Assembly (NCBI GenBank): GCA_049642465.1
Contig: JBAROV010000229.1
Span: forward strand, 1 to 64,000
Source: CAWDPQ01 sp049642465
GTDB lineage: Bacteria > Acidobacteriota > Vicinamibacteria > Vicinamibacterales > 2-12-FULL-66-21
Length of the DNA stretch: 64,000 nt
Direction: 5' to 3'
The notes under the pieces were generated by a model. The model saw nothing but the letters and a program-made list of their open reading frames with translations. It searched no databases and was not told the origin of the DNA. The translations under genes and the position numbers were made by a program. Shown piece after piece: positions 15,476 to 23,161 of this stretch (positions are counted from its first letter, which is position 1; every line of letters begins with the position of its first letter).

Positions 15476-16860
15476 CAGGCGCCGCGAAGTTTGCGGGCGA
15501 GGTCGCGGAGGTCGAGCCGCGCCATCTTGTGTTTCAGCGTGCTGAGGGGGATCCCGAGGTAGCGGGCGGTCGCGGTCACGTTCCAGTCGGACTTTTCGAG
15601 CGCCCGCAGGATGAAGTTGCGTTCGAACGTGTCGCAGGCCTCCTGGAACAGGGCTTCACCGGATCCCGGCGTGGAATCGAGCTTCGCGAAGTGATATTCG
15701 AGCGGCAGGTCTTCGTCCGTGATCCATTCCTTGTCACTCACCGCGACCAGGCGCTCGATGAGATTCTCCAGCTCGCGGATGTTGCCCGGCCACCAGTAGG
15801 TCGCCAGAATTTTCAGGGCGGAATCAGAGATGCCCCGTACCGGTTTTCGGAACTTGCCGCGGTAGCGTTCGAGGAACAGCCGCGCCAGTTCCGGGAGGTC
15901 TTCAATCCGATCGCGCAGCGGGGGCATGCGGATGGGGATGACGTTGATGCGATAGTACAAATCCTCGCGAAACCGCCCATCCTTGACGGCCTTCTCGAGG
16001 TCGACGTTTGTCGCCACGACCAGTCGGAATTCCGTGCGGATAGGTTTCGCTCCTCCGACGCGTTCGATCTCGCCTTCCTGAATCGCCCGCAGCAGCTTGG
16101 CCTGTAGATCGAACCGAAGGTCGCCGATTTCGTCGAGAAACAGCGTGCCTCCCGCGGCCAGCTCGAATTTTCCAAGCTGTTGCTTGTGGGCGCCGGTAAA
16201 CGCGCCGCGCTCGTGGCCGAATAACGTACTCTCCACGAGCTCGTGCGGAATCGCCGAGAGATTCACCGCGATGAATGGCGAACCGCCGCGGCCGGATTCG
16301 CGATGGAGCAGCCGCGCCAGGAGTTCTTTGCCAGTGCCGCTCTCACCGAGAATCAGCACGGTCGCCGACAGCTTCGCGACCTTGTGCACCAGATCGACGA
16401 TGTCGCGGATCTGTTTGCTGGGACCGATCAGGAATTCGCGCTCCCCTTGTTCGGCAACCTGCGCGCTGAGCGTGATCACCTGGCGGTTGAGGTCCTGACG
16501 CTCGCAGGCATTGCGAACGAGCGATCGCAGCTCGTCGTAATCGAAGTTCTTGGTGATGTAGTGGTAGGCGCCGTGCTTCATCGCCTGCACCGCGGTCTCG
16601 ACTTCGTTAATCGCCGAGATCATGATGCATTCGATGAGGCTGTAGTTCTCCTTGACGATACGAAGCACGTCGAAACCGCTGATCCCCGGCAGCCGCACGT
16701 CGAGCAGAATGAGATCCACATCTTCCTGCTTGACGAGCGACAGGGCGGCCTCGCCGCTCGACACCGTCAGCACGCGATAATCGCGCTTCAGGATGGCGGC
16801 AATCGTGTCCCGCATCCCCTGATCGTCGTCGCAGATCAGGATCGTCTTGGAGTGCGCCAT
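15475..16860 (-). CDS. NtrC-family sigma54-dependent response regulator
   Basis: This 461-residue protein has a receiver domain with acidic pocket DDD at about 11-13, phospho-acceptor Asp54 in LLLDVRLPG and Lys104. The AAA+ domain carries Walker A GESGTGKE (172-179), the sigma54-contact loop GAFTGA (219-224) and LFLDEIGDL, followed by YWWPGNIRELENLIERLV. A Fis-type HTH with SDWNVTATARYLGIPLSTLKHKM closes the protein. The ATG at 16860 is preferred to the longer frame from 17082. It has a TACAAT box 11 bases upstream. It is the likely partner of the kinase at 9797-11554 and activator of the sigma54-like promoter at 15197-15212 (inference). Confidence 0.92.
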   Translation of the reverse strand: MAHSKTILICDDDQGMRDTIAAILKRDYRVLTVSSGEAALSLVKQEDVDLILLDVRLPGISGFDVLRIVKENYSLIECIMISAINEVETAVQAMKHGAYHYITKNFDYDELRSLVRNACERQDLNRQVITLSAQVAEQGEREFLIGPSKQIRDIVDLVHKVAKLSATVLILGESGTGKELLARLLHRESGRGGSPFIAVNLSAIPHELVESTLFGHERGAFTGAHKQQLGKFELAAGGTLFLDEIGDLRFDLQAKLLRAIQEGEIERVGGAKPIRTEFRLVVATNVDLEKAVKDGRFREDLYYRINVIPIRMPPLRDRIEDLPELARLFLERYRGKFRKPVRGISDSALKILATYWWPGNIRELENLIERLVAVSDKEWITDEDLPLEYHFAKLDSTPGSGEALFQEACDTFERNFILRALEKSDWNVTATARYLGIPLSTLKHKMARLDLRDLARKLRGA

Positions 16861-16871
16861 GAAATGAGGCG

Positions 16872-16877
16872 ATTGTA
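16872..16877 (-). promoter_or_regulatory. -10 box of the NtrC-type regulator gene
   Basis: TACAAT on the minus strand lies 11 bases before the ATG at 16860, implying a very short 5' leader. Confidence 0.45.
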
Positions 16878-16983
16878 GCAAGGGCAACGCCAAGGCGCGA
16901 ATAAACCGTGGCGCCGCACAGCTGCGCGGAGGCCGCTCTCGCGAAGGAAGGACCGGGGTCCAATGTGCTAAGGTACCGCGGTT

Positions 16984-17235
16984 GTGGCCCTGTGGATATT
17001 GGCTGTTCTTGCCCTGCTCACGGCGCTTGCCGGCTGCGCCTGGGCCCGGCGGGTCGGGCGTAAGCTCGACGCCCTGACGCAATCGTATTGGGAATTACGG
17101 TACGATTACACGCGGCTGCGCTCCCAGGTCGCGCGTCTCGATCCCGAGCAGCCGGACCCCACCGCGTCGCAAGCTCCCCCGCCTGCATCTGTGTCGTTCG
17201 TGCCGCTCTCGTCCATTCGCAAGAAGGAGTCGTAA
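16984..17235 (+). CDS. Small membrane-anchored protein of unknown function
   Basis: This 83-residue protein starts with GTG at 16984; TAAGGT (16969-16974) lies 9 bases upstream as a possible -10 box. It has one N-terminal hydrophobic segment (ALWILAVLALLTALAGCAWA), a charged helical stretch RRVGRKLDALTQSYWELRYDYTRL that may form a coiled coil, and a Pro/Ser-rich tail. It precedes lpdA by 12 bases and probably shares its transcript. No family was recognised, and the link to the dehydrogenase genes is only positional. Confidence 0.6.
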   Translation: MALWILAVLALLTALAGCAWARRVGRKLDALTQSYWELRYDYTRLRSQVARLDPEQPDPTASQAPPPASVSFVPLSSIRKKES

Positions 17236-17247
17236 CGCTCCACCATC

Positions 17248-18666
17248 ATGGCCAACGAATTCGATGTCGTCATTATCGGGTCCGGGACGGGCGGCTATGT
17301 CGCCGGAATCCGTGCCGCGCAGCTCGGGTTGAAGACCGCCGTCGTGGAACGCGAGCCTGTGCTCGGCGGCACCTGCCTGAACTGGGGATGCATTCCAACG
17401 AAAGCACTTCTGGAACACGCGCACGCCCTCAAGATTGCGCAGGAATGGCGAGAGTGGGGGCTGACCATCGGGGAAGCGGCAATCGGCCTCGATATGAATC
17501 AGGTGCACGCGCGCAAGGACAAGATCGTCAAGGGCCTCACCGGCGGCATCGAGCTGCTGTTCAAGAAAAACAAGATTGAATGGATCAAGGGAAACGGGCG
17601 GCTGGCGGGAAAGAACAGCGTCGAAATCACCGAAGGCCAGAAACAGACACTCGTCGCGCGGAAAGAAATCATCGTGGCGACCGGTTCTCAGCCGCGCAGC
17701 GTGCCCGGAATCGAGATCGACAAGAAGCGAATCATTACCAGCGATGAGGCCATCAACCTGCGGGATGTGCCGAAGTCGATTGTCATTCTGGGCAGCGGAG
17801 CAGTGGGCGTCGAGTTCGCGTCAATCTTCCGCCGCTTCGGCAGCGACGTCACGATTGTCGAACTGCTTCCACGCCTGGTCCCAATTGAGGACGAAGCCGT
17901 TTCGACGGAGCTCGAGCGATCCTTCAAGAAACAGGGGATCAAAGTGCTGACGAGCACCAAGGTCACGTCCGCACGCGTGGGTTCAAGTGGTGTGGATCTG
18001 GAAGCTCAGAGCGGCGACGGCAAGTCGACAAGGTTGACCGGCGAGTATCTGCTGGTCGCGACTGGGCGCGGCCCGGTCACCAACGGACTTGGCGCGGAAG
18101 AGGCCGGCCTCCGGATGGAGCGCGGATACGTGCGCGTCGACCGTGACTTCCGGACGAGTGTGCCGGGCGTTTCGGCGATCGGTGACGTGATTACGTTCGA
18201 ACAGCCCGGACACCCGCAGCTTGCGCACCTTTCCTCGGCTGAAGGCATCGCGCTCGCGGAGCGGATCGCCGGGAAAGATTACCGTCCCATACACTACGAC
18301 CAGGTACCGGGGTGCACGTATTGCGATCCGGAGATTGGCAGCGTCGGCCTCACGGAGAAGGAGGCGCAGGCGCGCGGCTACGACGTCCGGGTCGGCACGT
18401 TCAAGTTCGGCGTCCTCGCGCGAGCTCGCATCGCGGCGGAAACCGAAGGGTTCGTCAAGATAGTTGCCGATCGGAAGTACGATGAGATCCTCGGCGTCCA
18501 CATGATAGGTCCGCGCGCGACCGAACTGGTCGCGGAGGCCACGCTGGCGCTCCGGCTGGAGTGCACGGTTGAGGAGCTCATCCGCACGATCCACGCGCAT
18601 CCAACGATGTCGGAGGCGGTGGGAGAAGCGGCGCATGCAACCCATGGCGCGGCGATACATGTGTAG
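17248..18666 (+). CDS. lpdA: Dihydrolipoyl dehydrogenase (E3)
   Basis: In this 472-residue FAD flavoprotein the N-terminal dinucleotide fold (VVIIGSGTGGYVAGIRAAQLG) is followed by the redox-active disulfide GGTCLNWGCIPTK, an NAD-binding fold (IVILGSGAVGVEFASIF) and the C-terminal interface HAHPTMSEAVGEAA with the catalytic His-Glu pair. It reoxidises dihydrolipoamide of 2-oxoacid dehydrogenase complexes with NAD. An E2 gene and lipB follow on the same strand, so this cluster supplies E3, E2 and lipoylation; no E1 gene is in the window. An AAGGAGT site lies 15 bases before the ATG. Confidence 0.95.
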   Translation: MANEFDVVIIGSGTGGYVAGIRAAQLGLKTAVVEREPVLGGTCLNWGCIPTKALLEHAHALKIAQEWREWGLTIGEAAIGLDMNQVHARKDKIVKGLTGGIELLFKKNKIEWIKGNGRLAGKNSVEITEGQKQTLVARKEIIVATGSQPRSVPGIEIDKKRIITSDEAINLRDVPKSIVILGSGAVGVEFASIFRRFGSDVTIVELLPRLVPIEDEAVSTELERSFKKQGIKVLTSTKVTSARVGSSGVDLEAQSGDGKSTRLTGEYLLVATGRGPVTNGLGAEEAGLRMERGYVRVDRDFRTSVPGVSAIGDVITFEQPGHPQLAHLSSAEGIALAERIAGKDYRPIHYDQVPGCTYCDPEIGSVGLTEKEAQARGYDVRVGTFKFGVLARARIAAETEGFVKIVADRKYDEILGVHMIGPRATELVAEATLALRLECTVEELIRTIHAHPTMSEAVGEAAHATHGAAIHV

Positions 18667-18761
18667 AGTTTCCAGCTCCGGCTGCCAGGTTTCCGGCTTT
18701 CGGATCGAAGCTGGAAGGTGAAAGGCAGCAGCCGATAGCAGGAAGCAGGAAGCTATTTCCT
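18667..18761. repeat. Repeat-rich spacer between lpdA and the E2 gene
   Basis: About 95 bases are made of short reiterated words (GGAAGCAGGAAGC, TTCCAGCTCC, TTTCCGGCTTTC), partly 7-base phased and partly inverted (GAAGCTGGAA with TTTCCAGCTCC). No gene is seen. Confidence 0.5.
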
Positions 18762-20108
18762 ATGCCAACTAACGTCGTGATGCCGCAGATGGGTGAATCC
18801 ATCGCCGAGGGAACGATCGTCCGGTGGATCAAGAAGGTTGGCGATCAGGTGGACCGCGACGAGCCGTTGTTCGAGATCTCGACCGACAAGGTTGACGCGG
18901 AGATTCCATCCCCAGCCGCCGGCGTGCTCGCCGACATCAGAGTCAAAGAAGGGGAAACAGTTCCTGTCAACAGCGTGGTGGCAGTGATCGGTTCAGCGGG
19001 GGATGTCCAGGGAGCCGCCACAAGCGGAAATGGCGATCGCGCCGCATCAGCAGGAGCAGAGGCCTCGCAACACGAGACGAGCGAGTTGCCGCAGGCAACC
19101 GTCGGGCAGGGGGAGGACGAGGAAGAAGAGATTTTCGAGGAAGAGGGAGAGACAGACGAAAGCGGCGGCCGGCCGTCGCGTGAGGATCTGCGGCGGCAGA
19201 AGTCGTCTCCCCTGGTTCGACGAATCGCCAAAGAGCACAACGTCGATATTCGGCTCGTGAAGGGCACAGGGATCAGCGGCCGCGTCACGAAGAGCGACAT
19301 TCTCGGCTACATCGAGTCCGGAGCCGTCGCCGGCACGGCGCCTCAGCCAGGTGCCGCAACCAAGCCTGGCACCTCGGCGCCCGCCGCGGCTCAAGGCGGT
19401 CCGACATTCAAGCCGGGCGAAAGCGTTCAGATCGTTCCGATGAGCGTGATGCGCAAGAAGATTGCCGAGCACATGGTGCTCAGCGCGCACACCTCACCTC
19501 ACGTCTATTCGGTATACGAGGTGAACTTTGGACGCGTCGCAGCGCTCCGCGACAAACACAAGGCGCAGTACGAAAGCGCCGGCGCGAAGCTGACCTTCAC
19601 CGCATTCATCGCCAAGGTCATCGTCGATGCGCTGCGCCAGTTCCCGCTCGTCAATGCCTCCGTAGACGGGGACAACATCGTTTACAAGAAAGACATCAAT
19701 CTCGGGATCGCAGTCGCACTCGATAACGGCCTCATCGTGCCGGTCATTCGCAATGCGGATGAAAAAAACCTGTTAGGACTCAGTCGCGCCATCAACGATA
19801 TTGCCGCACGGGCACGAACGAAGAAGCTGAACCCGGAGGAAGTTCAGGGCGGGACGTTTACGATTACCAACCCGGGGATCTTCGGTGCGCTCTACGGCCT
19901 TCCACTGATCAATCAACCGCAGGTCGCGATTCTTGGCGTCGGATCGATTGAAAAGCGCGCGGTCGTCGTCGACGACGCGATCGGCATCCGACCGATGTGC
20001 CACCTGACACTTGGCCATGACCATCGCCTCGTCGACGGCGCAGATGCCGGGCGTTTCCTCCTGTTCGTGAAAGAGCGATTGGAGCAGTTCGAGGACGGAT
20101 GGATGTGA
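18762..20108 (+). CDS. Dihydrolipoamide acyltransferase E2 of a 2-oxoacid dehydrogenase complex
   Basis: This 448-residue protein has a lipoyl domain at 1-80 with the modified Lys in FEISTDKVDAEIPSP. An acidic linker rich in Glu/Asp (residues about 110-140) leads to a peripheral-subunit-binding domain near 150-187 (SPLVRRIAKEHNVDIRLVKG). The catalytic acyltransferase domain has the active-site block GHDHRLVDGADAGRF near the C-terminus. The substrate class (pyruvate, 2-oxoglutarate or branched chain) cannot be fixed by eye; the lipoyl motif MPQMGESIAEGTIVRW is of the SucB/BkdB type. It overlaps lipB by 10 bases. Confidence 0.9.
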   Translation: MPTNVVMPQMGESIAEGTIVRWIKKVGDQVDRDEPLFEISTDKVDAEIPSPAAGVLADIRVKEGETVPVNSVVAVIGSAGDVQGAATSGNGDRAASAGAEASQHETSELPQATVGQGEDEEEEIFEEEGETDESGGRPSREDLRRQKSSPLVRRIAKEHNVDIRLVKGTGISGRVTKSDILGYIESGAVAGTAPQPGAATKPGTSAPAAAQGGPTFKPGESVQIVPMSVMRKKIAEHMVLSAHTSPHVYSVYEVNFGRVAALRDKHKAQYESAGAKLTFTAFIAKVIVDALRQFPLVNASVDGDNIVYKKDINLGIAVALDNGLIVPVIRNADEKNLLGLSRAINDIAARARTKKLNPEEVQGGTFTITNPGIFGALYGLPLINQPQVAILGVGSIEKRAVVVDDAIGIRPMCHLTLGHDHRLVDGADAGRFLLFVKERLEQFEDGWM

Positions 20109-20785
20109 TAGAAGTCCGGCGCCTTGGCACTGTTCCATACGCCGAAGCTCTCGAGCTCCAGCAACAGTTCGTCGAGCGGCGCAAAGCGGGACAAATACCT
20201 GACCAACTCCTGTTGCTGCAACATCCGCCCGTCATCACACTTGGCGTGAAGGCCCGCAGCGATCATTCGCACGTGCTTGCCAGCGAGGATTCGCTGTCGC
20301 TCCGCGGTGTGGAAGTATTCGAGAGCGGCCGTGGGGGAGATGTCACCTTCCACGGTCCCGGGCAGATCGTCGGCTACCCGATTCTGGATCTGCGGCCCGA
20401 TCGCTGCGACGTTCATAAATACGTACGGGATCTGGAAGAGGTGCTGATCCGGACTCTCGCCAGCTTCGGCCTGGCAGCAGAGCGGTCATCCGGCCTCACC
20501 GGCGTGTGGGTGGGGCGAGACAAGGTCGCTGCGATTGGTGTCCGAATCGCGAGATGGATCACGAGCCACGGCTTTGCGCTGAACGTGAACACCGATCTCT
20601 CCTATTTCGATCTGATCGTTCCCTGCGGCATTCGCGATCGCGGAGTGACCTCATTGGAGCGGTTACTTGGACGAACGGTTGAGCTGGCGACGGTGGAGGA
20701 CGCCATCGTCACGGCGTTTTCGGAGGTCTTCGGTATTCGAGCCGTGGGCAGGAATCCCGCCTTGCCGTATCCGGTAAACTACTGA
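20099..20785 (+). CDS. lipB: Octanoyl-[acyl-carrier-protein]:protein octanoyltransferase
   Basis: This 228-residue LipB transfers octanoate from ACP to lipoyl domains. Signature elements are LLLQHPPVITLGVKA, the RGGDVTFHGPGQIVGYPILD block, the catalytic Lys region GRDKVAAIGVRIARW and the nucleophile Cys in LIVPCGI. The ATG lies inside the 3' end of the E2 gene, so it is translationally coupled to the very protein family it modifies. LipA is not in the window. Confidence 0.95.
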   Translation: MDVIEVRRLGTVPYAEALELQQQFVERRKAGQIPDQLLLLQHPPVITLGVKARSDHSHVLASEDSLSLRGVEVFESGRGGDVTFHGPGQIVGYPILDLRPDRCDVHKYVRDLEEVLIRTLASFGLAAERSSGLTGVWVGRDKVAAIGVRIARWITSHGFALNVNTDLSYFDLIVPCGIRDRGVTSLERLLGRTVELATVEDAIVTAFSEVFGIRAVGRNPALPYPVNY

Positions 20786-20846
20786 ATTCATTCCATATAT
20801 CCATTTCGTACCCCGGCCCCGGAATAAGAGCCGGTCCTGCGGTGTT

Positions 20847-21494
20847 GTGTCGGATACGGAGGCACCACCAATGCGGCAGGTCGGGGCGGAACGAGAGCTC
20901 ATCGGTCGGATGCAAGCGGGCGATTCTACGGCGGTCGGCGATCTGGCCACGGCTTACGGTCCGCGCATCCATCAGCTCGCGTTTCGCTACATGAAGAACT
21001 GGGAAGACGCGGAAGAGGTCACGCAGGACGTCCTGTTGAAGGTGACGCGAAAGATCGACGCCTTCCGTGGCGACGCGGCGCTCTCATCGTGGATTTACCG
21101 AATCACGTTTAATACCGCGATGTCGCGGCTGCGCACGGGCCGGCAGGCTCGCGCGGTCGAGCAGTCGCGATCGGATACCGTCCCTGCCGATCCCTCACCC
21201 AGGCCTTCACAGGATCCTGCGGATTGGTCGGCGCTTGCCGACGATCAGGTGCTGCGCCGCGAGATGCGGGAGCAACTGCTTCAAGCTCTGACGCATCTGC
21301 CTGATGTCTACCGGATTCCTGTGCTTCTTCGAGATATTCAGGGATTGTCCACTGAGGAAGCGAGTGCGGTATTGCGCGTCAAGACGCAGACCCTGAAGTC
21401 GCGCCTGCACCGGGGACGGTTGATACTGCGCGAGTATCTTTCTGATTTCGCCGGAGGTCTCGCCCTCCACGCCAGAGACGCCAGTCAGAACTGA
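20847..21494 (+). CDS. ECF-type RNA polymerase sigma factor
   Basis: The product has about 215 residues from the GTG at 20847; an ATG at 20871 is an alternative. Region 2 is seen as LAFRYMKNWEDAEEVTQDVLLKVTRKIDAFRGDAALSSWI in shorter conserved blocks (DAEEVTQDVLLKV, SSWIYRITFNTAMSRLR), and region 4 as LPDVYRIPVLLRDIQGLSTE with TQTLKSRLHRGR. A Pro/Ser-rich linker joins them. No anti-sigma gene follows; the next gene is convergent. The target regulon is unknown. Confidence 0.9.
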   Translation: MSDTEAPPMRQVGAERELIGRMQAGDSTAVGDLATAYGPRIHQLAFRYMKNWEDAEEVTQDVLLKVTRKIDAFRGDAALSSWIYRITFNTAMSRLRTGRQARAVEQSRSDTVPADPSPRPSQDPADWSALADDQVLRREMREQLLQALTHLPDVYRIPVLLRDIQGLSTEEASAVLRVKTQTLKSRLHRGRLILREYLSDFAGGLALHARDASQN

Positions 21495-21535
21495 CGGGCG
21501 TCAAGTCGCTAGTCGCCAGTCAGTCCTGCTCGAAC
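21495..21535. repeat. Heptad-phased repeat between convergent genes
   Basis: AGTCGCT AGTCGCC AGTCAGT reads as 7-base tandem units, in the same style as the spacer near 47760. Confidence 0.5.
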
Positions 21536-22348
21536 TCGTTCGTGTTGTGTGAGCGAGGGCTCGAGCACGCGGACAACGCCTTGCGGTCCGAGTTCGACCG
21601 GCATGGCCGCAATCGCATGCCGGATCGGCCCGGACTCCAACGCGACAAAGCAAGAAAATCTCCTCCGGCTTCCATTCACGATTGCTTCAACCACCGGTGC
21701 GCCGGCTGATGCCAGCGCGTACGGACCGGGCGGCCACAGGCCGGCGATCCGTTGTGTCAATGCCGCGATCGCGTGAGGGGCGAGCTGCGACCGCAGCGGC
21801 AGCCCGAACGCCGTCGCTTCTTCCCAGCCGACGGCGACGCGGTTCGGCGGCGAACCGGCAATCCGAAGTTGCACCTCCACGCCTGAGGCATCGATTGCGA
21901 GGCCGGCCAACGCGCGTAGTCCGGACTCGAGCGCACCTGGCGCGCTGCCGACGACGCGCGGGTGGCGAACCTGGAGCTCGGTTATGGCGCGTTCCATCAA
22001 TTCACGTTGCCTGGCGCCGGCAAACACGAGGGGGCAGTCCTTCTCGACACTGACGATCGCCCGAACCATCGACAGCCCGTTTTCTCCGCTGTGCTCTACA
22101 GAGGTTGCCGCCGAGTCGGCAATCACGATCGCTCGAGCGCCTGCCGCACTGTGCAGCGCCTGAGCCGCAGTGATCTTCGTCGTGAAACGCTCAACCGGTG
22201 ACGATTGCAGGATGTCGAGGGCCTTTCCCTGCGCCACGCCGGCATGGGGATCGATGAGGCGTACCTCCGCCACGCGATTGCGCAGCGCGATTCTCTGAGC
22301 AATGGCACCGCCCAGCGGGCCCGCGCCGATAACCGCAATGAATGCCAT
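21509..22348 (-). CDS. Degenerate malate/lactate dehydrogenase-like protein
   Basis: This 279-residue protein has an N-terminal Rossmann fold clearly of the LDH-like MDH type: VIGAGPLGGAIAQRI, the NAD-ribose acidic residue in VRLIDP and GKALDILQSSPVE. The catalytic half is eroded. The position of the D-S-A-R-F-R active-site helix reads ALESGLRAL, and the substrate-loop G-x-H-G-D block that should hold the catalytic His reads IAGSPPNRVAV. It therefore probably lacks normal dehydrogenase activity and may be an NAD-binding regulator or a different enzyme. The start at 22348 has TAGAAT 9 bases upstream, sharing a divergent promoter with the SDR gene. Confidence 0.7.
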   Translation of the reverse strand: MAFIAVIGAGPLGGAIAQRIALRNRVAEVRLIDPHAGVAQGKALDILQSSPVERFTTKITAAQALHSAAGARAIVIADSAATSVEHSGENGLSMVRAIVSVEKDCPLVFAGARQRELMERAITELQVRHPRVVGSAPGALESGLRALAGLAIDASGVEVQLRIAGSPPNRVAVGWEEATAFGLPLRSQLAPHAIAALTQRIAGLWPPGPYALASAGAPVVEAIVNGSRRRFSCFVALESGPIRHAIAAMPVELGPQGVVRVLEPSLTQHERVRAGLTGD

Positions 22349-22356
22349 TGAGGCGG

Positions 22357-22363
22357 TATTCTA
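22357..22363. promoter_or_regulatory. Shared divergent -10 boxes (TATTCTA)
   Basis: TATTCT on the plus strand is 6 bases before the SDR ATG; TAGAAT on the minus strand, the same bases shifted by one, is 9 bases before the MDH-like ATG. Both starts appear nearly leaderless. Confidence 0.45.
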
Positions 22364-22368
22364 GCTGC

Positions 22369-23124
22369 ATGGAATCGGAGTCTTCTATTCTTCCGCCAAG
22401 AGGCGGACGCCAGTCGAATGACGCACCCCGAGTGGCACTCATCACCGGCGGCTCACGCGGGATTGGATTGGGCATTGCCGCAGCGCTATCGGCCACTGGC
22501 GTCTCGGTGAGCATTACCGGCCGCGATGCTCGATCGCTTGAAGCGGCGCAGCGGAAGCTGGGCAGCGCCGCGTTGGCGGTACGCGCCGACGTGCAGAACG
22601 AGCAGGATGCCGCAACGGCGGTCGATGAAACCGTTGCTCGTTTCGGCGGTCTCGACATTCTCGTGAACAATGCTGGCGTTGGCGTCTTCGCGCCGGTTGC
22701 CGACATGACGCCAGCGCAATGGCGCCAGGTGCTGGAAACCAATCTCCATGGCGTGTTCTATTGCTGCCACGCTGCCATCCCGCATCTTCGGCGGCGCGGT
22801 GGAGGTTGGATCATCAACATCAGCAGCCTGGCCTCGAAGAATCCCTTCGCCAATGCGGCGGCGTATTGCGCCTCGAAAGCCGGGCTCAATGCATTCAGCG
22901 AGGTGTTGATGCAAGAGGTGCGTCACGACAACATCCGCGTCAGCTACATCCTGCCGGGGTCAGTCGCCACGGGATTTGCCTCGCGGGGCGAGCACGGTTC
23001 TGCGGATTGGAAACTGACGCCGGAGGATGTCGCGCAGGTTGTGGTCGATCTGATCGCGCACCCTGCTCGCAGCCTGCCGAGCCGGGTTGAACTGCGTCCG
23101 TCCAAACCGCCAATCCGCGGCTGA
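22369..23124 (+). CDS. Short-chain dehydrogenase/reductase
   Basis: This SDR of about 251 residues is NAD(P)-dependent. It has the cofactor motif ITGGSRGIGLGIAAAL, the NNAG motif (LVNNAGVGVF), catalytic Ser in IINISSLAS and the catalytic YCASK. The ATG at 22369 is chosen because TATTCT lies 6 bases upstream and the alternative at 22342 would overlap the divergent gene. It is close to 3-ketoacyl-ACP reductase-like SDRs, but the substrate cannot be told. It is followed by a Ser/Thr kinase gene with its own TATAAT. Confidence 0.88.
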   Translation: MESESSILPPRGGRQSNDAPRVALITGGSRGIGLGIAAALSATGVSVSITGRDARSLEAAQRKLGSAALAVRADVQNEQDAATAVDETVARFGGLDILVNNAGVGVFAPVADMTPAQWRQVLETNLHGVFYCCHAAIPHLRRRGGGWIINISSLASKNPFANAAAYCASKAGLNAFSEVLMQEVRHDNIRVSYILPGSVATGFASRGEHGSADWKLTPEDVAQVVVDLIAHPARSLPSRVELRPSKPPIRG

Positions 23125-23141
23125 CTGGCGCGTGACGAGCC

Positions 23142-23147
23142 TATAAT
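23142..23147 (+). promoter_or_regulatory. -10 box of the Ser/Thr kinase gene
   Basis: A perfect TATAAT lies 14 bases before the ATG, giving an expected leader of only a few bases. Confidence 0.5.
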
Positions 23148-23161
23148 CGCGTCGCTCGACT

